A stretch of 64,000 nucleotides of DNA from Larimichthys crocea. Its lineage: Eukaryota; Chordata; Actinopteri; Sciaenidae. The notes beneath the pieces are model-generated. The model was not told the DNA's origin. It was given only the letters and a program-made list of their open reading frames with translations, and made no database searches. The DNA lies in NCBI RefSeq assembly GCF_000972845.2, contig NC_040013.1, positions 5,508,642 through 5,572,641 of the forward strand, in the 5' to 3' direction. This document shows positions 10,912 to 24,415 of the stretch, piece after piece; within the stretch, counting starts at the first letter, position 1; each line of letters starts with the position of its first letter. The position numbers and the translations under genes were made by a program.

Positions 10912-11766
10912 GTACAGGGTTCTTCATCGGTCTTTCTGGCTGTGTAGCTGTCTCAGGCTTTTGACATAAGAGCCCAACACATTATGGAATGAACTAAAGC
11001 ACTTTGTAACACAGACAGAAAATTACAAATGCATTTGACTGTTATGATCAGGTTACTGTAGGTCTGGAAAGAGACTGGTTTACTCTTTTTTTTTTTTTAA
11101 ACCTGCCATTCAATATCCAGAAGTATTGGATAAATCTAAACTCTGAATAAATCCTCAACTGTTTCCTGTGGAAAAGAGGACTTTCCCTTGTTTTGTTTTT
11201 TTATCAAAATGAAGACACTTGAGGAATCCTTTTCTTTGAACTTTTTGACCCATTTGTCCAATAATTACTATTGGCTGGCCTTGGTATTAACTGGAGATAG
11301 ATTAAGGGCATGTCAGAAAATCAATTCAGTCAAGAAAGCATGCTCTCAAGTGCCTTACTCAAGGGTTTTAATTGTGTCAGCTTTGGCTAAGTTGTCTGCA
11401 GATACTTATATCCTACACACATGATTCTCACTGTGTGTATGCTGTTATTAGGTCAGTGCTATTGCCATGTCTTTTTGTTGTGATGATAGCTCTGAAATAA
11501 CATTTTATTTTATATGGCTATATGTCTCTCTCTCTTTACATTCTGTGATAATTACTCTACAGACAATTTTTCTGCAAACTTCAGCCCCAGAAACGGCTAC
11601 AAGAGCATTTCTTAGTCTTTATTGTCCTCTGTAGCTTTGCTTAGCCTCCTCTTTTACTATGAGCCTGTGTTTCAGCATAGTCAGCTTCCCCCATGATATG
11701 TTCAGCACCCTAACTCTGTAATTCTGTTTCTATTTCAATTTGTTTGTGCGTGTGTGTGCACTTCAG
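10912..11766 (+). other. intron within C2B, spanning the left edge of the duplication
   Basis: This is non-coding sequence. The duplicated segment begins at 11114. A T run lies at 11087-11098, and the intron ends in a TG-rich stretch and the CACTTCAG acceptor. Confidence 0.6.
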
Positions 11767-14041
11767 GTGTACCATTGACCTGTCGCTTCTCAGCAAAGAA
11801 CACACACACAAGCTGGAGCTGCCACTAGAAGAAGGTGAAGGTGTGCTGGTGCTGCTGGTTACACTCACTGCTTCGGCTGCGGTTTCCATCTCAGACCTGT
11901 CAGTCAACATGCTGGACGACCCGCATGAGAGACACCAGATCATGCAGCGATATGTGAGTTAGTTTTACTGTAAGAGTGGCTTAAGATTAAATTGTGTGAG
12001 GAAAGTATACAATGTATGAGAGCTCAAAACATAAGAAAAAGCCATAGTACCCTTATTTGTTCATCGAGTCACCTCTTTTATTACCAGTTGACCTTCCCGG
12101 ATTCTGTGATGTCTTCTTTGAATTGATGGCTGTGTGACGTGTGACTACATGTCCTAGTTACAAAGTTACAAAGACAAAGAAAAGTATTGTTTCTTTCTTT
12201 TATCATGAGTCAGGCTGACGTGTCAAACAACAACTCCCTCACGCATTCATCATCAGACTTCTGATTGTTATAAAGTCAACAATTTATGAAGAATCTCGCT
12301 TATTCATCAAGAAGAGTGCCTTTTTATTCCCCAAGCGAATGTGCTGAGATTTAAAATAAAATCCACCAAGCTGCAGCTGTGGTGTGAACCTAGGAGAGGT
12401 GAAGAGCAGAGGAGTGGGTAAGAGGGAGATGATGAGACTCGCAAGGAGAAAGGAAGGACGAAACACAATGGCTGAGAGGTCAAGGAAGAGCACAAGTGTC
12501 TTCCAGACAGACTGTGTCGAGCGACCTGGAATAGAAAAAAAGATGGAGGCTCACATTGCTGGTTACTATGACTCACCCCGTCATTATTATGCGGTATTTG
12601 CATCAGCATCCTGCAGTCAGTTGTGTGTGTGTATGTGTGTGTGTTGTGCATTTATGATTAATGCATGTGGGCTCATTTATTTGTGTGTAAAATGTCTCAG
12701 CTTGTTAGCCAGTCATCATTGATTTGAACTTAATATTGGAGAGCGAGAGAGAGTGAGAAAGAGAGCCCTAAGGCCCCATCTGCTCCAGAGGCCCTTCATT
12801 CAACACAATGCATTGAATGTCTTTGTCTTAGGCTGGTTAACCCTTTACACTCTGTCATCCTCACTCCTTGCTACAAAGACACACACACACATGCTCACAC
12901 ACTTTCAATAGATTTCATTCACTGATAGACTTGATATTTCTCTGTACGTCAACAGAATATTGTGCGGTGTTATTGCTCAGTGCTGCAGCCACTTTTGCTT
13001 TCACTCATGACTTCACTTAATATGACTTTATAAGAAAGATACTTGTTCATTTAATGTTTCAATTAGGACTTAGTAACCAAAAATGATATTACATTTAATT
13101 GTCCAGGAGCACATTTTCCCCACAAGCACCACTTAGTTACGTCTGCTTTTATAGCTGCGTATCCTGTGCGTGTGTTCTCATATACTGTAGAGTACAGTAG
13201 GTAGCTGTCTTGTGTTTGTGAGCTTGTAGGGTGTGTTCTGATTTTAGTTACCGGTATGTCCCAGCTGGTGTGTGTGTTTGCATCTTTCGGTGTGCGCATA
13301 AGCACCAGCGGCGAGGCTCCACAGGCCAAACACGGGTGCCACGACCTACATAACCGTGGCGGTGCCTTATTGGCTAGCCACAGGAGGTCGGCCACTGTGC
13401 TCCGCACTGCAGCAACCACCCAAGATCAGAGGGGGGAGCTCTAGGACTGAGACACACACACACGGCGTGCCTCTCCTCAGAGCCACAAAATGAGGACGGG
13501 GCGCGTGAGTGTATGTGTGTGTTTGTGTGAGTGTGTGTAATAGGGGGCGAGAGGTAAAGGATGAGGGTTGCACCGGGAAGGGAAGGCGTGTAAAATGAAA
13601 AGAAAAAGCTATTTCACCTCTCTCACAAGTCGTGCAGACCCCGTTTTTCTGCTCGGCTGAAGGCGAGACATTTCCCTTCCTTCGCCTACCTCTTTTCCTG
13701 CCTCCTTCTCTCTCCCGCGCTCCCCATCTCTGTCCTGTTCTCCCGGGCAGCCTCGACTCTTTGTCTGTTGCCACTGTGGCCCTCCTGTTAGATGAAGGGA
13801 TGGAGAGATAGAGGGTGGTGGAAGGTGGGGGTTTGCAGATGGAGGGGCACAGTGAGGTCGGTTGGAAGACTTGAATGGTCTCTACCTATTAACATATTCC
13901 TTTTCCCCAGACTGGCCGTCTTTTAGTTGGAGAATTTAATAAAGATGTACCTTATCAAAGACCACTGATAAGACCAAGTACCACCACTAATACATAACAG
14001 TGCTGCTCAAAGCCCACTAATCTGCCCAGTGTGTGTGTGTG
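11114..14041 (+). repeat. right copy of the duplication (correct gene position)
   Basis: This is the partner of 1-2898. It lies between C2B exon 10781-10911 and C2C exon 18512-18605, exactly where the protein order requires the exon it contains (11767-11953). Its splice acceptor is intact, unlike the one in the left copy. Sequence continues normally past the TG run at 14031-14042, where the left copy ends at the gap. Confidence 0.9.
11767..11953 (+). CDS. mctp1: mctp1 exon, end of C2B
   Basis: The first base completes the arginine of MGR. The exon continues CTIDLSLLSKEHTHKLEL, PLEEGEGVLVLLVTLTASAA and VSISDLSVNMLDDPHERHQI, ending in MQRY. Human MCTP1 reads CQVDLSALSREQTHKLEL and VSISDLSVNSLEDQ at the same places. 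The acceptor is CTTCAG and the donor TAT/GTGAGT. It is 187 bp, one base plus 62 codons. A second copy of this exon at 667-852 has lost its acceptor. Confidence 0.95.
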
Positions 14042-17000
14042 TGCACATGTGTGTGTGCATGCGTAGGTGTATGTTATTATTCTCGGGCACATTTTTACCG
14101 ACTGGTATTATCATCTAGAAATCAGCTGTCCAGCACAAGCCTGCACAAAGCATCCTCTGCCGCTAATCACAAACAGGCACACACACACACATACAGTACA
14201 GACGCATGCAAAAACAGTACCATCCTGCGTCAGCTATCTAATAAAAAGACGGGGGTTGGCGGAGCAATACAAGTACAACGCTGTCATCATCACAGCTTTA
14301 AAGAGCAGATACCTTCTCAAATGAGAATGAGGAAGAGAAGACAATTGAAATCCTTTGCTCGTCCCAGCTGTCAGCTGTGTGGCCCACCCCGCTCATCATC
14401 AAAACACATACACAAGATTGCTTTAAGTGTGTAGCAGTGCGGGAAAAAAAAACGTGTATCTAAACGCACGCTCGCATTAATAACCTCAATCTCTAAGAAG
14501 AAATTTTAAATCCTAGTGATGCCCTTTTCACTTCAGACACACACACCATACCTTTACTGTATGTGGTCACAATGAGGTCGCTGTGCTGTGTTTGGCAGGT
14601 GTTTTTTCCTCATCCTAATCTGCGGCCATTGAAAAAGGCAGATAATAGACACCTGAGTGGTGGGATCTGATGCCCGCGCAGAGCTCATTAATGTCTCTCT
14701 CATTCGAGCTGTTCTTGCATTGAGGCGGCTTTGTTTGTGTTTGTTTGGCAGGTCTGTGAGCGCCTCTGTACACTCGCATGTACCACATGTTGTATGCATG
14801 TGAATGAGCGCACATGACTTTCTCTGCTGCAAACTACTTTGGATGCAGCCAGCGGCAGAGCTATATGCAACACAGTGCAATACACTTAGTGACAACTACC
14901 TTAGATGTGCTACTGCTCACCGTAACCTTTCCTTCATCTCTAATTACTGTTTCCCAGAAGTAGAGAGGGACAGAGGGAGAGAGGGGCAAGGAGAGGAAGA
15001 GATTTATGCATTATGACGGCAAAGGAGCACACACACTAATGGCTCTTAATGGGCCTAAGGTGGCCGAAAGATGGGTGGATGAGAGAAGGAGGACATGGTG
15101 ACCTCCACTGAAGTGGTGGCACTTCACCACCCACCCCTCAATGCACACACACCCACACCTGCAGTACCTCTCTCACCCACTCCGATGCGTTGCTCTAAGG
15201 TGAAGAGAAAGGACGCAACCTTAAACAGGAAGCGTGATAAGAGGCCAGAGTGAAATGTGGGAAAAGCAAGAGGGCAAACTTGAAGAGAGGATCTTGACAG
15301 ACAGTGATCCGGAGTTGATGAACAGCGGTGGGAATTGGAGGAAGTTGTTAGCATTTGGTTTGTGTTTGAGCATTTCAGTGATTTGATTAAATGTCCCTTG
15401 AACTGCGCGGTGGTGCTGGGCAGATGCTTTGTGTGTGAAATGCTATATGGAGCGCTGATGAAAGGTGACACGATGCAAAGATGACAGCGAGTCATAAGCC
15501 TGTGCCGGCGCTGATTCATTTGTGTGTCTGTTCAGTGTGACAGAGACGGGAAGAAGATGTCACAATGACAAGATGTCAATCACAGACAGGATGGGGGTTT
15601 TGTTTCATGAAAGCCAACTCTGTCCTTCTATTTTTCTCTCCTCTGTTCATCCGTACTTTTCACCTCCTCCTTATCCCTGTCAGTCCACCTGCTTGTTGAC
15701 GGGGGTGTGGAGAGACATAAATGAAGGGATGGGGGTCGGTCTTGGCCTCCCTTCATCCCGCTTTCTCTCTGTCTGTCCGTTTTCTCCATCTTTTGCTGTC
15801 TATCTTTCCGATGAGGATTTGAATCCTTGTGGAGGAGGGGGTGTGTTCTCTCTACCAATCATGGATTGAGGCTGAACCCTAAATGTCCCCTCAGGGAGCC
15901 TGTACGGTGGGAGGAAGGGATGGAGTGTGGATGATGGGTTGGGGGATGAAGAAATATATCTGCATCCATACATTAAAGAAGATTTCGTAATTCATCTTCC
16001 ACATTCAATCTGGATGCCACTTTGTGTATCAGTATGGAAAGCAATGCCGTGTTATTGTTTGAAATTCTAATACTTTTTGGTACAATATCAAAATGGTACT
16101 TTTTTTTTTTGATATTGTGAATGCATATAAAAATGTTGGCACAAGAACAAAATACAGTCCAGTTGTTGGCAACATTTTGATATAAATCAAGAACTATCTA
16201 TCAAACACGTAAACGAGATTATACAACAATAAAATACATTACTAAATAGGTCTGTATATATGCGATTAAATAACAAGGAAACAAGATTACAAGTCTGACC
16301 ATGCATTCAGTGCCAACTTGATGTAGTTTTTAATGCTCGATGCATTTTTGGTCACTACCAAAAAAAAGTATTGATCTTCCATTCCCGGATAGGTTATCTG
16401 CATCGTGTCGTGTTCTTCTGTTGAACTGACACAAACTATTCAGCCATGAGTTTGCCCTTGTCTCTTCCCCTGTTGCCTCCCTCATGCACTCTCTCTGACT
16501 CCTTTTTTCTCCCTGCGTCTCCCTTCTTAGCTGCTCCCCAATAATCACAACAAACAGCTGTATCTTTAGAGGAATCGTGCCTTAAAATTGCGAGTTGTCC
16601 CCTCTCCTCCCTCTCTTTCTCTCTCTTTCACATGCTCTCTCTCTCTTTCCCCCCTCTCTTTCTTTCACACCACTCTCCCCTCTCATCTCCTTTAGAGAGC
16701 TTTTGGACAATGATATCGCTGGAAACAGGCAGAGTCTGACAGAGTTGGTAATAATGAATTAAGTCTGTAGCCTGGCCCTGACTCTGAAATTTAAATTATA
16801 ATTACTCCTGTGGGGATGGAAGGGGTTATTGCCAGAGAGAGAGAAATAAATTGAAGTGAAGTGCATTTCCAGTCTGCTTTTAAGACGCCGACATGCTACT
16901 CAATTTGGCCTCAGTGTAGGTTTTCTATGCATGTGTTTATACCTGAGTATTTGGGTGTGAACAAAAGCATGAGTTCATGATGATGTGTGTGTGTGTGTGT

Positions 17001-18511
17001 CTGTCAGTGTGTCCCCCATGCCCCGTGGCTCAGCCGCTGATCTCCACAGGTCTCCCATTATTCTGCAGATTTACAGACTACGTTTTTACAAAGTCATCCT
17101 TCTTTCTCCCGGTTATTAAGACCGTGTTCATGCAGTATTTGCCTTCTCATTTCAGACAATCACGGGGTCACTTGACTGTCTATAGAAATGTGTATTTATG
17201 GTACGTGTGAGCATGCAGGAAAGAGAAAAATATCAGGAAGAGGAGACTGTGTATGTGTGAACAATCTTGTATGCTTGACTTCTTTCACAGTTGGTGTGTT
17301 TATTTCTCTCTCTTTTGTTTGCATGTTGTGGAAACAGGATAGTGTTTGTGGAGGTTAGTGTGTGTGTGTGTGTGTGTTTGCCTCATAAGTATGATATCAC
17401 TGCCAGTCACGCTTCACTGGACGTCTCTGCTCACCACCACCACATCTCTGTTATTACATTATCACCATCACTATCATAATAGTCTGTCTTTCTGTAAAGC
17501 ACACACATGCTTTACCGAAACAGTAAGTCCTATACAGACACACTGATTTCAAAAAGATGCAAATCATGTTGTAATCACTTACACATTTTTCTTCGCCTTC
17601 ATATTTTGTTATATATTGCACATATACAGATTTTTGACTGTTGGGAGAATGCTTCTATTTTATATATTTCACTTTCTTCTTGTGCTGTTACTAATGCTGC
17701 TGCTCACACATCCTCTTAACACCTTTTTTTTTTTCTTTTTACACATTACGCACGACCAACATTGTGAGGAATGACTTAAAAAAAAAAAGTAAATCCCAGC
17801 CAGCATTTTCAATTAAATTATCCAGACTCAGAGTCAGAGCCACCAGTGAATGAATCAGCTTTAGAAAAAAAACAAAAAAACAAAACTGACAATAACACAG
17901 CCATACACATCAACATCTGTTAAAACTGCATTCAAACTTGGAGAGAGGATGTCTAAATCCCATACACACGTTTTCTGTCTCGACTGTTTCAGACACTCCC
18001 CTCCTCATGGTCATTATACAAACCACTATGAGAAACACTAGTTCTCAGTAAAACACAGAAGGGAACTCTTTCCTCTGTAACTGACTTAAGTGACTCGCTT
18101 ATTCATTTTGAGGGTAAAAGTTAATGGAAAAGCACAAAAGCCCTTACTCTAATTGCAGCAGCAGACAGTGTATAGTTTATGAGACGTTTTTCATGCATTC
18201 TTCTGTATATTTCTGCACGGCTCATCGTCTTCGCCAAAATCACTGAACTTCCATTTTCTCTAAAAAAGTACAAAGTTAGGAAACATTTCAAAAAGGCAAG
18301 CGCTGCTATTCAGTGAAATTAAAATTGGCCATTTGTCCTCTGTTAGACTCGACTATAAATGCCAGCGCTACATTTTCAAATAAGGACTGTTAAAGGACAT
18401 ATTCTACCCTTTTCGCTCTTAATGAAATGTCAGGCTATTGACCTGACTTTCTCTCCAATGCTAATTTGCCGCCCTCTTTGACTTTTCACCCCTGTTCCTG
18501 TGATGTTTCAG
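11954..18511 (+). other. 6.6-kb intron between C2B and C2C
   Basis: The first 2.1 kb is the right copy of the duplication. The rest holds short CA/TG runs, CT-rich stretches (for example 16600-16690) and a candidate conserved block at about 16690-16860. The longer open frames here are low-complexity and I do not support a gene. Confidence 0.55.
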
Positions 18512-18605
18512 AGCATGTGGAGGTCCTTCCACAATCTGAAAGATGTCGGCGTGGTGCAGGTGAAGGTCATCAGGGCTGAGGGACTGATGGCAGCAGATGT
18601 CACAG
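18512..18605 (+). CDS. mctp1: mctp1 exon, start of C2C
   Basis: The exon encodes SMWRSFHNLKDVGVVQVKVI and RAEGLMAADVT plus one base. Human MCTP1 reads SPLRIFHNLKDVGFLQVKVI and RAEGLMAADVTGKSDPF. The acceptor is GTTTCAG and the donor CACAG/GTAAGA. The first four residues differ from the human form, which may reflect lineage change. It is intact. Confidence 0.94.
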
Positions 18606-20064
18606 GTAAGACAGTGACCTTAAGTCCAAACACTGGGTCTATAACCTCTGTAGTTCACATACATTGTTAAAAGTTAGTCTCTTATCTTTTCACACTTGCA
18701 TTCAACATTCATAATCTGACAAATAGGCCTTGCTGTTGTTTTGCAATTTCTGTTTATACTTTAATATCACAGTGAGCACTGCAGGGCATCCGATAGGTGA
18801 TACTATCCGTTACAAGAGTATTTTTTGCTTTAAATAACTTTCGCTTGAGTTTTGCATCGAGACATTGAACAATTTCTCTGGCACATTTTCCTCCACCAGC
18901 AATCTGCCATAAATCTAACCATAGATAAAGTCAGGGTGTAATTTTGGTTTAAGGGATGATCCTCCGCGAGAATCCTCAGAGAGAGTTAAAGTCTACTTTG
19001 TGCAGGACGCTAAATTTGTCTCTGCATTTTTAGAAAAAGATGCAGGCTGCTCATTTGAATAATAGAGAAAAAGTACATATTTGAACCAACAAATCTCTCT
19101 CCCTCCTCCTCCCCGCTCCCGCTCTTTCTCTGCTTGCTCTCTCTGAATCCTCCATTCTCCATTAATTCTTACTTTTAATTAGGTCTACAGTGGACAGGCC
19201 TACTTTTTCACTCTGTATTATCTAGTAGAGAGAGAGAAGGAAATGTGTGTGTCTCCATCTGTGTGTGTGTGCGTGTGTGTTAGAGAGAGAGAGACTCGAG
19301 TTTTTCTCTATTTGAAACAGCCACAGTCCCATTAGCCAATACAGAGTGGAGCTGGTTGATTTGGGTTATTGCGTGGAGCGACCGGAGCAGCCGGAGTGCA
19401 GGGCTAATGGCTCTCTGGCTCTTGTATTTCACTCGGAGCAGAAATTTGCTCCGTGACCTCGTTGTAGAGCTCATCATTCAGTCTGAGTTTCATGGATCCT
19501 TTAAAAAAAAAAAAAAAAAAACCCAGAAGAGTAAAACTGTGGAAATATAATGTCTATTGGCTGTTTGTTTGCCTTTTACTTTGTCTCTGCTGGTTTGGTG
19601 TGATCATAGAGAACGTTGTGTCTTTATAGCCCATGGTGATTTGAAATTATTACTACAGGCCTACGTCACAGTGAAAGTGCAGCATGTCTAATATTTTATA
19701 TAGAAAGTAAGTTTTTTTTTTTTTCAAATTCAGATTGAAAACACCAAACATGTTTGACATGGAAAACATACCATGTACTAAAAAAACAGAACACAGGTGA
19801 AGATATATTCCTAAAAATAACATGGGTTTCAAACGTGACACATCATTTTTTTGGTTATAACGAAAGAGATCTCAGTTCCAGTTTGTAACCACAGAACCAA
19901 GAATTTATATATTCTCACAAGCACAAAGGAAGTATGTTTCCTGTTCATCAGAAAGCCATTTTCTTTCAGCCCGTGTAACCCTACAGAGATGGATACAGTA
20001 GGTCCAGATAACAGACAGGCAAAGGGTTGTTTCTAGATGGCTTATTCCTGTTTAGAGTTTGATG

Positions 20065-20065
<1 letters not shown>

Positions 20066-20106
<41 letters not shown>
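20066..20106 (+). repeat. (TG)n microsatellite
   Basis: This is about 20 uninterrupted TG units inside an intron, followed by a short interrupted TG run to 20121. Confidence 0.97.
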
Positions 20107-20108
<2 letters not shown>

Positions 20109-20336
20109 CCGTGTGTGTGTCACTGGCAGAAACAATAGCTTTGTAAGAGCCACATAAGAGCCCTCACCACATGAACACCCTATTTTAACAGCCCAGACCA
20201 AGAGAGGGTCAGGAACAAGGTGAGAGAGAAACAGGCGGACAGACAAACAGACAGAGAGAGGAGGTCAGTGTGAGAGAGAAAGAGTTCACCATCTCTCTCC
20301 CCATTCACGCTGCCCGTCTCCTCTTCTGTCTTTTCC

Positions 20337-20375
20337 CCTCCTCCTCCTCCTCCTCCTCCTCCTCCTCCTCCTCCT
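20337..20375 (+). repeat. (CTC)n microsatellite
   Basis: This is about 13 CTC/TCC units running into a CT-rich tail. The polyglycine and polyarginine frames on the minus strand are products of this repeat. Confidence 0.97.
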
Positions 20376-20548
20376 CTCTCTCTCTCCTCTCTGGCCATCT
20401 CTCTCTCTAATTGAAGTGTTTTTGTGGAGTAGCTCCTCTCCAGCCCGAGTAGGATAACTGAAAATAGTCTCTAAAACCAACAATCCCTTTTGTCTGCCAG
20501 CTCTTGTCCCTCTGAGTGGATGCTATACTGTTAGAACATTTCAATAGT

Positions 20549-20550
<2 letters not shown>

Positions 20551-20589
<39 letters not shown>
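20551..20589 (+). repeat. (CA)n microsatellite
   Basis: This is about 19 CA units, followed by the derived motif GGACACACACACACGGACACAC. With the TG and CTC runs it makes three simple repeats in about 520 bases. Confidence 0.97.
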
Positions 20590-20592
<3 letters not shown>

Positions 20593-21405
20593 CACACACA
20601 CACGGACACACGCACTTCCAGCAGCAGTGCCACAGCATGTCTTTCTTTTTTCACTCAAATCACAACAAAGCCTGTCAGTAAAGTGTAGATTTTCCACTGC
20701 ATCACTTGACACATCGAGGAATACTCAAGTTAAACTTGTATATCCTATTAAAAATTATTAGGAAATGGGAAATAACTGCAACAAAAAATGTGATTTATTT
20801 ATATTTCATCATAATTGGATCATAATTAATAGTTTTTCTACCAGAACCTGAGTGCACGCGTTCTTCAAACTCCTCACTAACTCTAAGCTTCCTGTAAGGC
20901 AATTACAGTGTGCTCCGTACTGTATCCATCCTCCACACTTATCTTAGGGCACCCTGAAATGAGTTTGAGCCCGCTCCTCGCTGCAAACCGTCGCCCAGCA
21001 CCACGGAGACAGCACCCAGAGGGGGGGAGGAGCTTTGCTCGGACATTACCTGGATGATCTCTGAGTGGCACTCAAACCTGAGCGTGTAATTGGTTAAGAC
21101 AGCCGCCTCTGGTGCTGGCGGCCAATAAGGTGAAAGTTCATCACCAATGACAACTGGCTCTCAGCGGCAACACAGTCTGCCATGTCATTAAAAACAGAAT
21201 ATTGGAGAGAAAATGGGGGAGGGACGGGGGGGGTTCTGCGGAAATAATTTCCGTCTCTTAATTTGGGTGATTGCATTTAAATTTAATCAGACTTGATTTG
21301 TGGGAACAACATTATAATCGTTTATGCTATGGAAGCTCTGGATGATTAGGGAGGATTTAAAATATTTACTACTGTAAAAATATTGAATGATGTCACCAAA
21401 AAATA

Positions 21406-21493
21406 TTGTTTTTACAATACTAAAGTACATTTTTGTGTGTATTCATGATTTGTTTTTACAATACTAAAGTACATTTTTGTGTGTATTCATGAT
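21406..21493 (+). repeat. tandem 44-bp duplication
   Basis: A 44-base unit containing ACAATACTAAAGTACATTTT occurs twice head to tail with no mismatch that I can see. It lies in an intron and has no coding role. Confidence 0.92.
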
Positions 21494-23419
21494 GGGTCTA
21501 ATAAAATACATAGTTTATATGCCATATTGCTAACATTGCATTGAGAAGTTGGCTCTCGAGTCCATCGTCTTTTGTCTGTTTTAATGTATCTTGTTTTCGT
21601 ATCGTAGGAGTCATAGCTGCCAATATCCACTTCAAACACTCTAAATCAATAAAGCGCCACAAACAGATATGAAAGGCAACACCTACGGCTCAGCATTGAT
21701 CACGGTGACATTTACTTTGCACACCCACTAAATGTCCTGCCCTTGTCACAACATTTGAAGAAAATCACACCAATCAATGACACTTACACACACACACACT
21801 TCTCACAGGCTGGACGCAGATGGGTGCAGGCAAGCACATACACAAATGCAGCAGGGGGCTTTGAACTGAATCCCAACTTTGAGTCTTATTATGCAACATT
21901 GCTGCTTTACTAATATTTCAGTATTCTCGATATTTTCCACGGGAATTCGTGTGGGACATTTTCATTTCTTTATTTTTTTAACTCCCTGACCCATCCTTTT
22001 CAAGTGATAAGCTCGAACAAACAGCGCAACGGCTCCCAACAGTTTTAATAAAAAATAATGATCAAAGCCAGAATTAAGAGATTTGTTGTTTTTAGTTCAT
22101 TTTCAGGCGAATCGAAGGGAGGTGGGCTGGCATGCATGGGGAGCCGGTCTCACTCCTTTCCGTGTACAAAGAAATTGAAATGTGAGACGTTAGTAAACAA
22201 ATAGAGAATATATAGGACATTACTGGTTTTGATTATTAGAATACAGTATGCTATTCTCAGGAGGAGGAAATAACTCTGTGATTATGTTTATTTCTCCTCC
22301 CGGTCTCTCTCCACCTCTTACATAACTGTAGTAAATTCTGAATTGAAAGTTTTGTTGGAATGAATTAGCATTAATGAATATGATTTATCGTGAACCATAT
22401 ATCATATCTCCGTTTTATAACATCTGAAGGTCTTTAAAGTTCTCACACGGTGTATTAAAGTTTTATCTTTTGGCAACGACAGGCCACTCAAAATAATTTC
22501 ATATTTGATCCTTGAGTTATTCAAATGATTTATTCTCCAAAGATAAATCTATCTCTAACTCTATCTGCATTTGGATATGTATTGTTTGGTTATTACTGTA
22601 AAATGTCACTTGTGTTATATTGATGATACTTGCATTGCTGCCAGTGTATAACACCCCAGCAGTTTTTTCCCATGTAATAAACACGAGAGATAAATTTCAC
22701 TTTTAAAAAGCCCTTCACTGTTTTTATTCGTTAACATTGCTGTCGATAGAACAAAGCAGAAAGGATGATGAGGAAAAAGTTTTCTCTGTCACTCTTTCAT
22801 CATTTAATTCTCGTTATTCTTGCTTTCACTCGTTTTCGCCTCTGCCGTCTCACCACCTACTCGGAACGCTAATCGTGGACCTGTTATGTTTCTCACACCC
22901 CTGCATGGCTGTCTTTATCTTCTGCTTTGAACTTCTCTGGGCCTTCAGAGCCACATCGCCCTCTGCGTTCTCAGCACCATCCATTCTCTAAATCTTCTCT
23001 CTCTTTTTCACCCTCCCGCCCCCCTCCTCGTGACTTGCCCAGGGCACAGTTGTCCTGGAGCTTATCTTCTAGTTGTCCATGTTCCCAGGGTGTTGATAGA
23101 AACGGCTTGCAGCTGTTCTGCTGATATACTGTTTTACGATATACACCGCATCAGGGCTAAAAATGAAAGAATCACATTATTACAGCTCTGATAAGTCCAG
23201 GGTATTGGAGCTGTCATGTGGTAGAAAGGGAGGATGCTATATATTATCTGTCTTAATAATATGAGGGATTGAAGATAGACAAAAGCTGCTGGATTACTTA
23301 AGCTTTCCTTGAAACCTCAAGTTAACAAAAGTTTAGTATCTATTGTATTTATGTCTCCTCTTTGACTATGAAGGTCATTACTGTATGTTTTTGTGTGTGT
23401 GTGTGTGTGTGTTCTGCAG

Positions 23420-23522
23420 GTAAGAGTGACCCTTTTTGTGTGGTGGAGCTGAGTAACGATCGGCTGCAGACGCACACTGTCTACAAAAACCTCAACCCAG
23501 AGTGGAACAAGGTCTTCACTTT
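23420..23522 (+). CDS. mctp1: mctp1 exon, C2C calcium-loop 1
   Basis: The exon completes the glycine of VTG and encodes [20 protein letters not shown], then [13 protein letters not shown] and two bases of phenylalanine. KSDPF gives a calcium-loop aspartate and NLNPEW is the family signature. A TG repeat (23393-23411) lies next to the TTCTGCAG acceptor; the donor is TT/GTGAGT. It is intact. Confidence 0.96.
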
Positions 23523-24415
23523 GTGAGTGGCTTTTTCAATACCTATGTCAGACAGACACATACAGTTTGTAATCACTGCAGTATTGAAAATAAAAATAGA
23601 TTTTTTTTTTAATAAAACATAGAAATACAGGTAAAGTCAGAGCAACTATCACAATCAAATAAATACAGTTTCTTTTTAAAATGAATGGCAATTCTTAAAA
23701 TTGTGGTCCAATCCGAGCAGTGAAAAAATCCGTATTGACGGTTTATAATGTGGAATGCTTATTTCACAAATTAATTTTAAAACTCTAATATTCAGTCATT
23801 GTTAATACAGCTGCTTTTTTAAATAGCTTTTCAAAATATGTTGTATTCTCACAAAAAGGCTTCAACCAGATGAAAATAAGGATGATTACATATTTCCCTC
23901 TTCAAAAAAGATTTTTAAAATGGATTCTTGTACTGAGGCTAAAGTTAAATACTCATTCTAACTCTACATAATTGCCTACGTATATATGATACGTTCAGGA
24001 GTACAAACTTGTGAATTCCCAGTAATGGGACAGATTAATTTAGTCTTTCTTTGAGTGCAAATCTTTCTCATAGCCTCCTTTCTATACATAACATGTATGC
24101 CATCTTCTTGCTAGCCTAGTTTTCAAAATATGACACGTCTGAACTTCACACTTTAGTTCTACTTAACTCATGCAGTAATGTAGTGCAGGATCACATAAAG
24201 CATGTTAATGGTGATTTTTAAACATTTATGTAAATGTGATACGGGGTATTTAAATATAAGGCATTTGTTATTCCTCGTATAGCGTTAGAGATCAAATTGT
24301 TTTCTGCGTGTCTTTAATATTTAAAGAAGCTTGTGTAAGATGTGGTAGATTTCACACTGTCTCAGTTTGTAGCCCATATTTCATGTCATTGGTGTTGTCT
24401 TTGTGTGTGGTCCAG
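23523..24415 (+). other. intron within C2C
   Basis: This is AT-rich non-coding sequence with no feature that I can support. It ends in a weak, TG-rich GTCCAG acceptor. Confidence 0.6.

Larger units (their letters stand above)
18606..23419 (+). other. 4.8-kb intron within C2C
   Basis: This holds three microsatellites clustered at 20066-20589, an A run at 19502-19520, a tandem 44-bp duplication at 21406-21493 and a candidate conserved block at about 20890-21360. No gene is supported. Confidence 0.55.

Noticed and set aside
20180..20712. Polyglycine, polyarginine and Cys-Val repeat frames
   Set aside because: They are translations of CTC and TG microsatellites.
21406..21493. A CRISPR-like direct repeat
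   Set aside because: There are only two adjacent units with no spacers, in a vertebrate intron.
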